Of a stretch of DNA of 64,000 nt, positions 47,597 through 58,682 are shown piece by piece. The DNA lies in NCBI GenBank assembly GCA_019916065.1, contig CM034243.1, forward strand, positions 26,004,147-26,068,146, in the 5' to 3' direction. Positions within the stretch are counted from its first letter, which is position 1. Each line of letters starts with the position of its first letter. This DNA comes from Vitellaria paradoxa (taxonomy: Eukaryota; Streptophyta; Magnoliopsida; Ericales; Sapotaceae). The notes under the pieces are model-generated. The model saw only the letters and a program-made list of their open reading frames with translations. It was not told the DNA's origin and did no database searches. The position numbers and the translations under genes were made by a program.

Positions 47597-49838
47597 AGGA
47601 AAGAAAGAAAGAAAGAAAGAAAGAAAGAAAAAAAAGAAAATGCCAACCCCCACACACACAATTTAGAGGAGACCAATAGCGTATTTGAGTTAACAAAAGG
47701 ACTTCTTTAAGCCTTAAATGTGTTTCTGATGTAATGTTTATGCTGGCCCAAATCATTTGGGACTAAAGCTTTGTTGAGTTGTGTTTATTATAGGCATTGA
47801 ATCAATTTTGTAAATTTATTACATAGGGTTCATGTTTTTTGTCATGATAAGCCTGTGAACTTCTTGATTATATTTTCATAGGGAATATTACTTACAGAAG
47901 AGAGAATGTTTTTGCACATTTTCTTAAAGCTGATTAAGAAATCCTAAGAAAAATAGCTGTAAATTCATTACATAGGGTTCGTTTTTTTTTGTCATGATAA
48001 GCCTGTGAACTTCTTAATATATTTTCATAGGGAATAATACTTACAGAAGAGAGAATGTTTTTGCACATGTTCTTAAAGCTGATTAAGAGATCCTTAAACA
48101 AAAAAAAAAAAAAAAAATTGCTTTAAGGTTTACACTCGTGGATAGATATTATATTATGAATCTCTTTTAGTCTATACTTGAATTAATTAATTTTATTATG
48201 TTATAATTACACTCATTGTGTTGAACAATACTTGACCTAGGTAATGTCATTATATAAATAGATTGTGTAAGTAAACATAACGTGTTTTTAGTAAACTAAT
48301 ATTTATAGCAATAAATCCAAAGTGGATCACTTGATCGCAATAGTAACTATATGTACCTTATTAATAGTAAAAATGTATGCTGGCTGGTACATCAATGAAA
48401 ACTATGAGGATCAACCTCCCAATCATAAATTGCTTCTTAAAAATGAATACTGTGCACCATAGTCTGGGATTGTCTGATACCTTTGTGTCGAGCTGAGAAG
48501 ATTGTTAATGGAATTATCCTTGTAACTGAATTGCATCTTGGTTCCTTTTATTGAATATGTAACTCTATGGTTGGCTTATGATAAGTTTGCTGCTTAAAGT
48601 TATACCTTCTGACTTTAATTTTTTTTTTATTTTGTTATTATTGTTATTGTTGTTATTATTATGGGATTAATTTTTTTGTATGGAATTATTTTTTTAGGTT
48701 CTTGGTTGGTGAGATATATATGAGATGTGACAGAAAATAATTTTAGACTTTTACATTTTGGCGAAAACAAATCTGGGGTGGGGGATATATCATTCTACCC
48801 CCATGGGATAGCATATGTAACTCTATGGTTGGCTTATGATAAGTTTGCTGCTTAAAGTTATTTATTCGACTTTTATTATTATTATTTTGATGATGTACTG
48901 TTTTCAAGTCATTAATATATATTGTAACAAATCTGAAACAGCACATTGAAACGTTGCGATAATCTGACTGCTTTGCATCCCATCTGCCGCAATCTCGCAT
49001 AAACTGAGAAGAGAGCATTTTGTTTCCTGATTTTTAGTGGATAGCGAGTTTATTACTTGAATGTTATTAGGATATTTGGTCTTTTGTCCTTTTCCTTTTT
49101 GTTTTGTCTGTCTGTCCTTCCCCCCCCCCCTTCTTTTTCGTGTGGAAATTTTTGTTCACACCACTCCTCGAGCCTTTTTTGGTGCGATTTTGATTGAACC
49201 GCAGATTCTATAGTTTTTTTTTTTCCTCAGTTTTTATTTGTGTATTTTGCATATGGATTGTAACTCTAACATCAGAAATATTTGTTGCCTAGACTGTGAG
49301 GTGGGGGGGTTTTAGATTGATATGCCACTGCCGGTGTCCTTTGATGCTTAGATCTGCATACTCAAAATGGATTGATTAGTACCATTTATTAAGTTCTGTA
49401 AATAGTAGTATATGGGTTCTGTTGATATCTAAAACAACTACACTGTGGGCTTAAGTAATACTTACTGCATCTTAGCCTATTCTTCTTGCTCTTAATCTGC
49501 CCGATGCTTCCAACATTCCATATTTACCATTATTTGTCTAGCTTTGATGCTGAATGTGAGGCATTCGTTTTTCAGTATCTAAGGTTTATCCACATGCATT
49601 TATGCAGTTACTTCAACTAGTCGCGAGCCTATCATCACTTCTATTTGTGTTGCAACTCTTATACTAGTTGTGCTGATTGAGGTTCCCTTGCAAATTACAG
49701 TTGGACATATTGCAGGTAATCTTTTAAGAGAGCCAGAGACCAAAGTGAATTTGTTGTTTGCTATTGACATTGAGAGTTTGACGTATTTCTGGCCTTTACT
49801 TTTTCTTTTCGTGTGGGTTTCTTCAACTCTAAAGGATT
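46108..49838 (+). other. Leader intron(s) of the ZRF1 gene
   Basis: About 3.7 kb between the leader exon and the start codon. The acceptor is not certain; candidates are AATTACAG near 49699 and TATTGCAG near 49715. The intron has T-rich tracts, AAT/AAC repeats (46650-46720), a C-run/A-run/GAAA tract (47565-47640), and an internal direct duplication at about 47810-48090. Long leader introns are common in constitutive plant genes. Confidence 0.5.
47565..47640. repeat. C-run, A-run and GAAA repeat in the leader intron
   Basis: A long run of C, then A11, then (GAAA)n. The strand bias is complete: pyrimidine then purine. The minus strand has a long G run able to form a quadruplex. The copy A equivalent at 26331-26390 is shorter. 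Frames through it yield poly-Pro, poly-Lys or poly-Gly artefacts. Confidence 0.7.
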
Positions 49839-51785
49839 ATGGCTATCCTCACAAATGTTCGGCTTATTTCCTTCTCCCAAGAGATTGTAGATGGATGCCC
49901 AATCTACGCTTGCTCAAATTCCCTTCCCGTAAAGGCCTTTAAGTTTGAACCTGCTGGGCATGCATTTCACTCTGCTGCTCTCAGGCTCCTCGGTGGTGTT
50001 GAGGAAGAAGCCGCAGATGATGATGAGCAGAATGTGACTAATGTTAGGGAGCATGCATATGTGCCACCATCAGAGTCATATAGCACTAAAGGAAAAAGGA
50101 AATCTGGTGCGGAGGGAATGCAACAGGATCACTATGCATTACTGGGTTTGGGCCATTTGAGGTACCTTGCCACTGAGGAGCAGATAAGAAAGAGCTACCG
50201 TGAGACCGCTTTGAAGCACCATCCTGACAAACAGGCTGCTCTTATTCTTGCTGAGGAAACTGAAGCTGCAAAACAAGCGAAGAAGGATGAAATAGAGAAC
50301 CGGTTCAAGGCCATTCAAGAAGCATATGAGGTGTTAATCGACCCTGTTAGGAGACGAATTTATGATTCAACGGATGAGTTTGATGATGAAATTCCCATAG
50401 ACTGTGCCGCACATGACTTCTTCAAGGTGTTTGGTCCAGCTTTTATGAGGAATGGACGATGGTCGGTTAATCAACCCGTTCCTTCCTTAGGTGATGAGAA
50501 TACTTCCTTAAAAGAAGTAGATAGTTTTTATAATTTTTGGTACAGCTTCAAAAGTTGGAGAGAATTCCCGCATGCAGATGAATTTGACCTTGAACAAGCA
50601 GAATCTCGTGACCATAAGAGGTGGATGGAAAGGCAGAATGCTAAGCTTACAGAGAAAGCTAGAAGGGAGGAGTCTGCACGGATACGCGCGCTGGTTGACA
50701 ATGCGTATAAAAGAGACCCTAGAATTTTGAAAAGGAAGGAGGAGGAAAAAGCTGAGAAGCAGAGGAAAAAGGAGGCTAAGTTTTTGGCAAAGAAACTGCA
50801 GGAGGAAGAGGCAGCCAGGATTGCTGAAGAGCAGAGACGCCAGAAGGACGAGGAAGAAAGGCGGGCTGCTGAAGCTGCTTTACATCAGAAGAAGGCAAGG
50901 GAGAAAGAGAAGAAGCTGCTGCGCAAGGAGCGTGCCCGACTTCGAACACTTTCAGCACCGGTTCTGTCCAAGCATTTGCTTGATATTACAGAGGATGACG
51001 TGGAAAATCTTTGTATATCTCTTGAAATTGAACCGCTGAAGAATCTGTGCAACCAAATTGAAGCAAGAAAAGAGCTGGATCAGGCGATGCTTCTCAAGGA
51101 GGCACTTGGATGTGACCATAACTTGGAGGATCAGAAAAAAGATAATAACCAAAATGAGAATGGCTCTCTAGAGGTTAATGGGAGTGTTCCATTAGGCAGC
51201 AGCGATAAAAGGGAAAATCCTTGGGGTAGAGAAGAGATTGAGCTGTTGAGAAAAGGGATGCAGAAATATCCTAAAGGAACATCTCGGAGGTGGGAGGTTA
51301 TTTCGGAGTACATAGGTACTGGAAGGACTGTTGAAGAGATTCTGAAGGCAACAAAAACTGTTCTTCTCCAGAAGCCTGACTCCGCAAAAGCTTTCGACTC
51401 GTTTCTTGAGAAGAGAAAGCCAGCACAGTCCATTGCATCCCCCCTCACAACTAGAGAAGAAATAGAGGGGGTGTCTACAAGTAATGGGCCCCATCACAAT
51501 GCTGCCAAGGTAGATAATGCAAAGGAGTCTTCCAGCCAAGGTGCAAGAAGCCAAAAATCAGATGAGGAGATTAATGCAAATGGGGTTTCTCCGAGTTCAG
51601 ACCAAGATGTGTGGTCTGCTGTCCAAGAAAGGGCTCTTGTGCAAGCCCTAAAAACCTTCCCAAAGGAAACTAGTCAGCGTTGGGATCGAGTTGCAGCTGC
51701 AGTTCCTGGAAAGACTGTGAATCAGTGCAAGAAGAAGTTCACATTGTTGAAAGAGAACTTCAGGAGCAAGAAAAATGCAATATAG
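49839..51785 (+). CDS. ZRF1: ZRF1/GlsA-type DnaJ protein with two SANT domains
   Basis: Uninterrupted 648-residue frame, the usual length for plant ZRF1 (DNAJC2, MIDA1, Zuotin/GlsA family). Residues about 97-180 are the J domain (DHYALLGLGHLRYLA...; HPD at 128-130; ends RRRIYDSTDEFDDE). Residues about 185-300 are the Zuotin homology region (AHDFFKVFGPAFMRNGRWS, FYNFWYSFKSWREFPHADEF, RWMERQNAKLTEKARREE). Residues 300-370 are a highly charged Lys/Glu/Arg/Ala helix that in this family contacts the ribosome. About 371-430 is a small helical domain (VLSKHLLDITEDDVENLC). SANT 1 is about 458-505 (NPWGREEIELLRKG), SANT 2 about 590-642 (DVWSAVQERALVQALKTFP). Known roles are stimulating Hsp70 at the ribosome exit and, in plants, binding ubiquitinated H2A in nuclei to release Polycomb-silenced genes. 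The start is the first ATG of the frame and aligns with the family N-terminus. The coding part is one exon. Copy A is its broken paralogue, so this is the only working copy here. Confidence 0.95.
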   Translation: MAILTNVRLISFSQEIVDGCPIYACSNSLPVKAFKFEPAGHAFHSAALRLLGGVEEEAADDDEQNVTNVREHAYVPPSESYSTKGKRKSGAEGMQQDHYALLGLGHLRYLATEEQIRKSYRETALKHHPDKQAALILAEETEAAKQAKKDEIENRFKAIQEAYEVLIDPVRRRIYDSTDEFDDEIPIDCAAHDFFKVFGPAFMRNGRWSVNQPVPSLGDENTSLKEVDSFYNFWYSFKSWREFPHADEFDLEQAESRDHKRWMERQNAKLTEKARREESARIRALVDNAYKRDPRILKRKEEEKAEKQRKKEAKFLAKKLQEEEAARIAEEQRRQKDEEERRAAEAALHQKKAREKEKKLLRKERARLRTLSAPVLSKHLLDITEDDVENLCISLEIEPLKNLCNQIEARKELDQAMLLKEALGCDHNLEDQKKDNNQNENGSLEVNGSVPLGSSDKRENPWGREEIELLRKGMQKYPKGTSRRWEVISEYIGTGRTVEEILKATKTVLLQKPDSAKAFDSFLEKRKPAQSIASPLTTREEIEGVSTSNGPHHNAAKVDNAKESSSQGARSQKSDEEINANGVSPSSDQDVWSAVQERALVQALKTFPKETSQRWDRVAAAVPGKTVNQCKKKFTLLKENFRSKKNAI

Positions 51786-52074
51786 TTTTTGAGATTGGGT
51801 GTGATGGTGCTGCAGCTTTGGAAATGCAATTGGGATTGTCTGGTATATTTATTTTAAACAAAATTCATTATTTTTGTCCAACGGGGCTGCAATAACTAAT
51901 AGTCGACGGATATGTTATACAAACTCTGGAGAGCAAATTTCTCCTGGGTTTGATCAGGTTCGTTATTAGTATTTTATACACATACTATGTATGAAATATC
52001 CCTTTTTGTTGGCAGAGGTATTAAGATGGATACATCATCTTGACACAAATGTTGGGGTACTGTTGATTATTTTA

Positions 52075-52107
<33 letters not shown>

Positions 52108-52636
52108 CATTTTTTTTTTAAATAAAACCTCGTTCAAGGGAATGCCACATTGAATCCATATATCCTTCAAGAGAAATTCATTTGCTTCACAAGACTCAGG
52201 CTAGATAAGTATAGGTAGAAGTCTACGTGACTGGCCAACGGAATCAATAGCATGATCTCGAAGTTGAGATGTTAGAGGGTGAAAGGGGAGGCTAACGTTA
52301 ATTTTGATGCTTCTTCCGTGACATGAGAGTATATATATGGACCTTTGAATCAAAATTCAATAGTTTAAATATATTTATAATATTTTAATTTAAAAAATAC
52401 GTGAATACTGAAACTTCATGATTCAGATCGTGATATCGCCCCTCTGGGAGGTTCGTGAGAGGAAACACAGCCCAGGCCAAGTCTTGGCCAACCCTTTAGG
52501 TTTATATTCTTTGTTTAACTGATTGTTATATCTCCTTTATGTTACTGTGCTTGAAGTTTTGTGGGTTGGGAATAAGGTCGCTCCAAGTACTAGGTAATTT
52601 GGGCAATTATCTAAGGTTCCATTCAATAAAAAGTCC

Positions 52637-52681
<45 letters not shown>

Positions 52682-53401
52682 TTATATAGATATATATTTA
52701 TTATTTTAAATTTATTCTCTCTTTCTTATCTTAATCGCAAGTAGTTTTGAAATTTATTTGAATTTATTGAAACAATACCTCGTAATTCATCCCATAAAAA
52801 TGTCCCAACTTAAATAATAAATTAAATATAGATATATTTAATTATTTTAATTTTATCATTTTTTTAAGGTCAATGCTCATTTTAGTTTTAAATATTTTTA
52901 AAATGTATTTTGATTTTAAAAATAATATCTCATAAGAGTATCTCTAATATAAGATTGACTTGAGCTTAGATTACGTGTATGAAAATTTTTTAGATCTAAA
53001 TTTTTTTACCTTAGGGTGCCAAATGGTTTGACACAAGCTTGCTTAAGAAAGCTGGGGAAGGTAAAAGAGGAGAGGTAAATAGTCCCATGACATCGAGACT
53101 AAGCCATCCGATCTTGATCGAAGGGTTCCCACTAAAAATAGATCTAAAAATTTTAACCGTGAAATTTTGAATTTATTTTTGTTATATACCATTTGATTTT
53201 GATTGGATGGCTGACAACTCGATGTCATGGGATCAAAATCACAGTGATGTTAGTCCCTCGGATCCGGAAAAAGTTACCTTGTGACTTGTTGATGATAAAG
53301 AATTTTTGAGCACTCAAATTTTTTGAACATTATTTTTTCCTTTTTAAATTCGATGGTTGCTTGTACAATTACCACTCATGAACAGAATTAAAAAAATATT
53401 C
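51786..53401. other. 3' UTR and downstream region of the ZRF1 gene
   Basis: The 3' UTR runs from 51786; the end is not certain. A CT microsatellite at 52076-52102 and an AT repeat at 52640-52670 follow. No other gene. Confidence 0.5.
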
Positions 53402-53404
53402 TTA

Positions 53405-54548
53405 GACTATGTTTGGTACGTGGGAATGGAACAAAATAAAATGAAATCTATTTCTATTTTAACTTATTCTTAATTTGGTATCAAAAAATGAAGTTGGAAT
53501 GCTATTCTATGGGAATAGCCATTCTCACATTAAGTGAGAAAAGACATTCTGCAATTTAAGTGATAGAAAAACCATTCCAATGCAATCAAATTTGATCAAA
53601 AAACTAAAAAAATAAATATAAAAAACAAACAACTACTTTGTAATAAAAAAAATTTCTTAATTACTCACTTGAGTTGTAAAATAACCATTTTACATTCTGA
53701 TCTTTTTTTCGAACTATACCCAAACCAGGTTGTAAAATGAATGTTTTATCCTTTGGTTCATTTTTTTTTTTTTGAAATTTATATTTTGAGCTTCCGAAAA
53801 ACTAATAAAAATAGTCTTTTATATTATTTAATAACTAAGCAAATTTTAATCCGATCTAAATTCAGGTTTTAAAATGACCATTTTATCCCTGGGTTCATTT
53901 TTTTGCCTAAATTTACATTTTGGGCTTTTCAAAATGTTAAAAAATATCTATCAATGTGTTTTTTGATAACAAACAAAACTCCATCTCAATTCGAACTCAA
54001 ATCGTAAAATGACAATTTTATCCATAACTTATTTTTTGCCCAAATTCACATTTGAAGCTGTCTAAAAGACTAAAAAAAATCCTCGACATATTTCTTAATA
54101 ATTAAACAAATTTCAGTCTGTTCTGAATTTAAATTATAAAATGGCTATTTTGCCCCTAGGCTCGTTTTTGGACCAAATTTGTATTTTGGCTTCCCAAAAG
54201 ACTAAAAAATATTTATTAACATATTTCTTAATAGTTAAAAAAATTTTGACTTAATTCGAACTTGAATTATAAAATGATCGTTTTACCCTTGAATCTTTTT
54301 TTTTTTTTTACTCAAATTCTCTATCTAAAAGTAAAATTTATATTTATAATTTTTAAAAAATTAATGTTAGTAGTTTTTATTATATTTTATTATATTTAAA
54401 ATATGTAATTAAATTATGAAAATTTGAATATTTACTCTATTCCCATTATTTTTATGTTAACAACCAAACAAATAAATAGAATAAGATTCCTACCCGTAGT
54501 CAATTTGCATATCTTATTCCATTTCATTCCCATATACCAAACATCACC
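53405..54548. mobile_element. 1144 bp Harbinger-like MITE (copy B site)
   Basis: It starts GACTATGTTTGGTACGTGGG and ends CCCATATACCAAACATCACC, flanked by TTA at 53402-53404 and 54549-54551. By these borders it has the same length as the copy A member, and it shows the same ~132 bp internal repeat array (AAAATGACCATTTTATCCCTGGG and variants). Confidence 0.75.
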
Positions 54549-54551
54549 TTA

Positions 54552-54941
54552 CTAATCAGGTAGGAATTTCAACGTCAATCTATTGGGACCTAGTATTATT
54601 ATTCATTCATTAAATGTGAATTGGGATGCGGTGGGGTGGAAATTAATCTTGTAATTTTGTGTGCATTAAAAGCAATTGGATGTACAAGGATTTTCGAAGA
54701 ATTGAATTTTATAAAAATATGCGAGTTATTCTAACTTTTTTTTATTCTTTTTTAAATATAAAAGTGAATTATATTTTGCATTCCATTAGCTTTTCGTTAA
54801 ATGTTATTTCAGGTCCTCACTTAAGGGTATGAGAATTTATTTTATTCTAATTTAAAACATTTGCTATCGTTTGTTAATATTTTAAATAAATTACGCTTTG
54901 AACCTTTAAGTTTTATCTAAAATCTCACCTAAGAGCTTGAG

Positions 54942-54976
<35 letters not shown>

Positions 54977-56703
54977 TGTAACAATTAAGGATCCTAGTAA
55001 TCATTTTGTCCTTAAAAATTGAACAGGTGAATGATTAAGAGTGAGAGTGTAGGAGTAAAATGACTATTAATTATTACCAAAAAAAGCTCAAGCCTTTAAT
55101 ATGAAAAAAAATTAGGACACTCAAGTGAGAATCCAAATAAAGTTACGAGTGCAAAATATAATTCACCCTAATATGTTACAGGTGCATCAAATTTTACTTC
55201 AGAGCCTCATCCTGTAATTATAATAATTAAGGACCTAATAAATTATTTTATTATAATATGAGATCTTCGTCACCCTTCGTTAAAATTTTTCTCATGTGTG
55301 CATTTACTCTTTTACCCTCAATTAGTGGCTATGTGTGTATTTAACATAAAGTTATTAACAAAAATGACTGAAATCCCATTACAACAAATTAAATTTTCAA
55401 GCTTGTAATTGTTATAATTGAAATTTAACTTGAAATGGAATCTGGTGTAAAACTTAGAGCGTGTTTGGAGTGATAAAAAGAGATAAAGTAAGATAAAATG
55501 AGATAAGTTATGAGTTCGTAATTCGTACAGTGAGATAAAAAGTGAATAACTTTTAGAGATTTTCAGAAATTTTCAGAAGTTTATAGCAAACCAAATAAAG
55601 TCTTAGAGGTATAAGATGTAGTTTACCATAACTACAAAGTTAAATTCCAATATGTAACTTTAAATTAAATCTCAATTTACGTATGAACTTTTATAATAAT
55701 TAAGACTTAAAGAACTTAAAATTTTACTAGTTAACTATTAAAAAATTAATTTTTTTTTTTAATGTTTGGAAGGGAAAAAAAAAGTTAACTTTTAATTAAT
55801 AAGAAATTTTTGCCTTCTAAGATTTAAAAAAAAAATTAAAATGTGAAAAAAAGATAAATTTGATCATTAAAAAAAAATCAAAAAACTAGTAACTAATATC
55901 ATAAATATCGACTTGTTTTTTTTTTTTTTTTTTTTTTTTGTGGGCCAAACGAACACTCAATTTGCTTGTGTTCTAAACTGGTCGGAGATTTGATGAATTG
56001 TATTACTTCATTAGAATATCATAAAATAAGTAAATAAATAAATAAAAGGAAAACAAAAACTTTGTTGTTGATTGGATGATAATGAAAGCAATTGATTCTT
56101 CGGATCGGATCATAAAAATGATGCAGCATTTGCATATGGAATATCTCCCAATGTGAATCCAACGAAAATCACAGCTGGCTAATTAAGTATTATTTATGTT
56201 TATTCAGTTTGCATGAAAACAAGAATCGGAATCTCTTTGGAGTATGCAAACAAAGGTTATTAAAAGATAAAGGAGTGATGTTATTATCATATAATAATCT
56301 ATCAGAATAAATTATTAAAATAATATACTAATAAAAAATATATTATGTATTTTAGATGTATTTTTATTTAAAATAATACATTCAATTGTATTTATATTCA
56401 TTCTGACAAATATTAATTTAACGTAGGGTATCATTTTTGAAGATAAATTACAATTTGTGTAATTAAATTACGACCAAATCTCATTTTATGACTTTCTTTT
56501 CTTAATCATAAGATTTTTAATTTATTAAAACGTCAACTTTATGTAAATTTTCGTTAACAAATTTAATGTAAGGTTTTGTTTTTGGTAATTAAATTTAATG
56601 TAAGATTATAGATTTATATAATGATAAATATATATTACCACTTGTACCCCTTAGTTTTTTTTTTTTTTTTTTTTTTTTACCAAATTTCATTTTAAAGCAA
56701 TAT
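54552..56703. other. AT-rich spacer at the right of copy B
   Basis: No gene. Poly-T tracts occur at about 54943-54967, 55916-55939 and 56657-56679. Sequence at about 55670-56560 has no partner in copy A. Because AATTTAATGTAAG occurs at its right edge and again just after it (56566 and 56605), a deletion in copy A through that short repeat is as likely as an insertion in B. Confidence 0.5.
55460..55601. mobile_element. 142 bp MITE present only in copy B
   Basis: CGTGTTTGGAGTGATAAAAA... to ...AGCAAACCAAATAAAGT, flanked by CTTAGAG at 55453-55459 and 55602-55608. Copy A has one CCTAGTGG at this place, the empty site. The ends are only weakly inverted (TTTGG against CCAAA). The 7-8 bp duplication would fit hAT, but the family call is open. 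Confidence 0.6.
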
Positions 56704-56713
56704 TTAAATTGAA

Positions 56714-57291
56714 CAAAAATGCTTCGTTTACACCGCCTCCACTTACACCCTAACTTACACTTGGCCAAACGACGTCGTTTGGTCCCCTAAAAAAAGAAAA
56801 GAAAAAAAAAAAAAAAAAGAAGTTGTTTTGAAAGAGAACGGCGGCGTTTGGATCTCGTCGCCTTAGCGGAAGCCTCACAGAGTTCCCGGCGCCGAAGGCA
56901 ATAGCTGTCCAGTTGAACGACGTGATTATTCTCGCCGCCTTGCTGTGCGCCCTAATCTGCGTGGTCGGCCTCATGGCCGTGGCCTGCTGCACCTGGCTCT
57001 GCCGCAGCACAGCCAGGAACGTCGCCCGCTCTCGCTCCGCCGCCCCGAACAGGGGCCTGAAGAAGAAGATCCTCCAATCGCTGCTGACATTCACTTACGA
57101 CTCAGCCGTCAAGCCGAAGCTCGGCGGGGCTGACTGTGCGATATGCCTAGCGGAATACGCTGAAGGCGAGGAGATCCAGATGCCAGCCCTTTTCTTTTAA
57201 AACCGCTTTTCTTTTCTTTTTTTTTTTTTTAGGGGGTCAAAACGATGTCGTTTGGCGGTGTGTAAGTCAGGGTGTAAGTATAGCATTTCTG
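56714..57291. mobile_element. Pack-MULE-like element carrying a host gene fragment
   Basis: The two ends are inverted repeats of about 60 bp: CAAAAATGCT on the left against CAGAAATGCT (complement of the right end), then ACTTACACCCT(A/G)ACTTACAC, then GCCAAACGAC(G/A)TCGTTT, then CCCCTA. The left arm has 14-16 extra bases after the first 10-11. The element is flanked by TAAATTGAA (56705-56713) and TTAATTGAA (57292-57300), a 9 bp duplication with one change, as in Mutator elements. Copy A near 34338 has a single TTAATTGAA, the empty site. The interior is about 60% GC in an AT-rich region and codes for part of an ATL RING-H2 protein. No transposase. Confidence 0.85.
56826..57190 (+). pseudogene. 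Captured fragment of an ATL-type RING-H2 ubiquitin ligase gene
   Basis: The plus-strand frame reads, from about 56875, a hydrophobic membrane segment VIILAALLCALICVVGLMAV (56922-56981), a basic stretch, the GLD-like block GLKKKILQSLLTFTY (57055-57099), and the first half of a RING-H2 domain, CAICLAEYAEGEEI (57136-57177). It then leaves homology at QMPALFF and stops at 57198-57200. The ATL8/ATL80 family has the same order. The missing half holds the His-His and last Cys ligands, so no RING can fold and ligase activity is not expected. There is no ATG near the natural start in this frame; the fragment looks like a captured 5' piece of an exon. An intact parent gene should exist elsewhere. Confidence 0.85.
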
Positions 57292-57300
57292 TTAATTGAA

Positions 57301-58050
57301 ACAATTATAGATCAAAGATTTTTACTTTATTACATAAGCGGCCACTTGGTCCATTAATAGATGACCAAATGACCCATTTACTGAGAGATTTGTTACCAGA
57401 TGATTAATATTATAATAAATTAGAATTATCTTTTAAATTTGATGAAAAGCTCATGAGTACAAAATGTAATTTATTATTTTAATAAGGGTGAGTCTATTTG
57501 CAGTTCACAAATAAATTCTTACGCTTCCGTGTACTTTTTTATTAAATAAAATTACATAATTACTCTCGTTCTTGTAGAAGGATATTTATGACATAAAATT
57601 TATACAACACATCTTATTAGAAGAATGAGGGTAATTGATGTAATTTCATTTAATGAAAAAGTAAAGTGATGTGTAATAATCCATTTAAGGAGTGTAAATA
57701 GACCCATCCTCTCAACAATTTAACATCTTATTCATGTAATTGCTATTATTAAAACAACATGTTTTGAAGTAAAATTTGGTTAAATTTTCTAGAGTGCAAA
57801 TCACAATTTACCTAGAGTTAAAATTGACAGAATTTTCAACATTAGATATATTTAATTAATTAATAATGTAAATTATATTTTGTTTTTTTAAGCTTTTTAC
57901 CAAACCACATTACAAAAAGTCTGATATTTTAGTTATAACAATTAAAGGTCTATTAATTTAATTTGTTGTAATGTGAGACACCAAAAACTTTATGTTACAA
58001 TTTCACTTACACGTGCATTTTAATATTTTATCTCTAAATTGATGGCTATA
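57301..58050. other. Right end of duplicated block B
   Basis: It matches copy A from about 34345 to 35120. AT-rich, no gene. Confidence 0.6.
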
Positions 58051-58549
58051 TGTGTATTCAAGGGCAGTTATAAATAGAATGTTACAGAAATTTTATATTA
58101 TAACAAATTAAATTTGTAAACTTTTAAGTATTGTAATTAAAATTTTAGATCCTAATGTAAAATTTGGTTAAAAGTTTAAAAGTATACCTATGTCTATCAA
58201 TGGAGCGGATATATATATTTAAAATTGTCACGTCTAGTTCCAATTCAAATTCAAAAATAATCAAATCCGATTTGTAAAATTTAGTCCAAATCTATATATC
58301 CGGTGGATCCGAATTATTTTCAAAAATAATTTTTTAAATCATAAATTCATAAAAATAAAAAATATATTTTATTCAAAATATATTATATATATGCATATAA
58401 TTTACTTCTATGAGTTTAATAATAGAATTATATATATAATTATATATTATATATGTACGTATATATAGTAGAGTACAATTCAAATTCCTTCGAAGTCAGA
58501 GCTTTATTTTGATCCAACGAAGAAGAGAAAGAAAAGTAAGAATTCTTTC
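58051..58549. other. Intergenic AT-rich DNA
   Basis: No gene; AT repeats around 58430-58470. The complement of an AATAAA signal lies at 58503-58508 and may belong to the minus-strand fragment that follows. Confidence 0.4.
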
Positions 58550-58682
58550 TCAAAAACGAATCCAGTAAGCCAAGTTGCCAACACCACCATGAACAAAGCT
58601 CACCCCATAGCTTAGAGGCTCACTGTCTTTCACTGGCAGGGAAAACAAGTGGTTCAAAGCATCGAGTTTTACTACTGTTTCT
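58550..58682 (-). pseudogene. Unrecognised coding-like fragment, last-exon character
   Basis: A small island of balanced base content. On the minus strand a 43-residue frame ends in TGA (58550-58552) with a natural-looking composition (DALNHLFSLPVKDSEPLSYG, VHGGVGNLAYWIRF). It is preceded by TATGTATAG, a possible acceptor, and followed by a T-rich stretch with AATAAA about 45 bases after the stop. It looks like the last exon and 3' UTR of some gene, but I do not recognise the family, and no further exons were found to its right. Confidence 0.4.

Larger units (their letters stand above)
44236..58050. repeat. Segmental duplication, copy B
   Basis: Direct repeat of 23060-35120, carrying the intact ZRF1 gene. 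Sequence found only in this copy: a 142 bp MITE (55460-55601), about 0.9 kb near 55670-56560, and a 578 bp Pack-MULE-like element (56714-57291). The left edge is close to the truncated chromovirus LTR. Confidence 0.9.

Noticed and set aside
58605..58670. tRNA-like A box (TAGCTTAGAGGCT) and B box (GTGGTTCAAAGC)
   Set aside because: No stems fit a tRNA and no SINE tail or flanking repeat was found. The minus-strand coding reading explains the stretch better.
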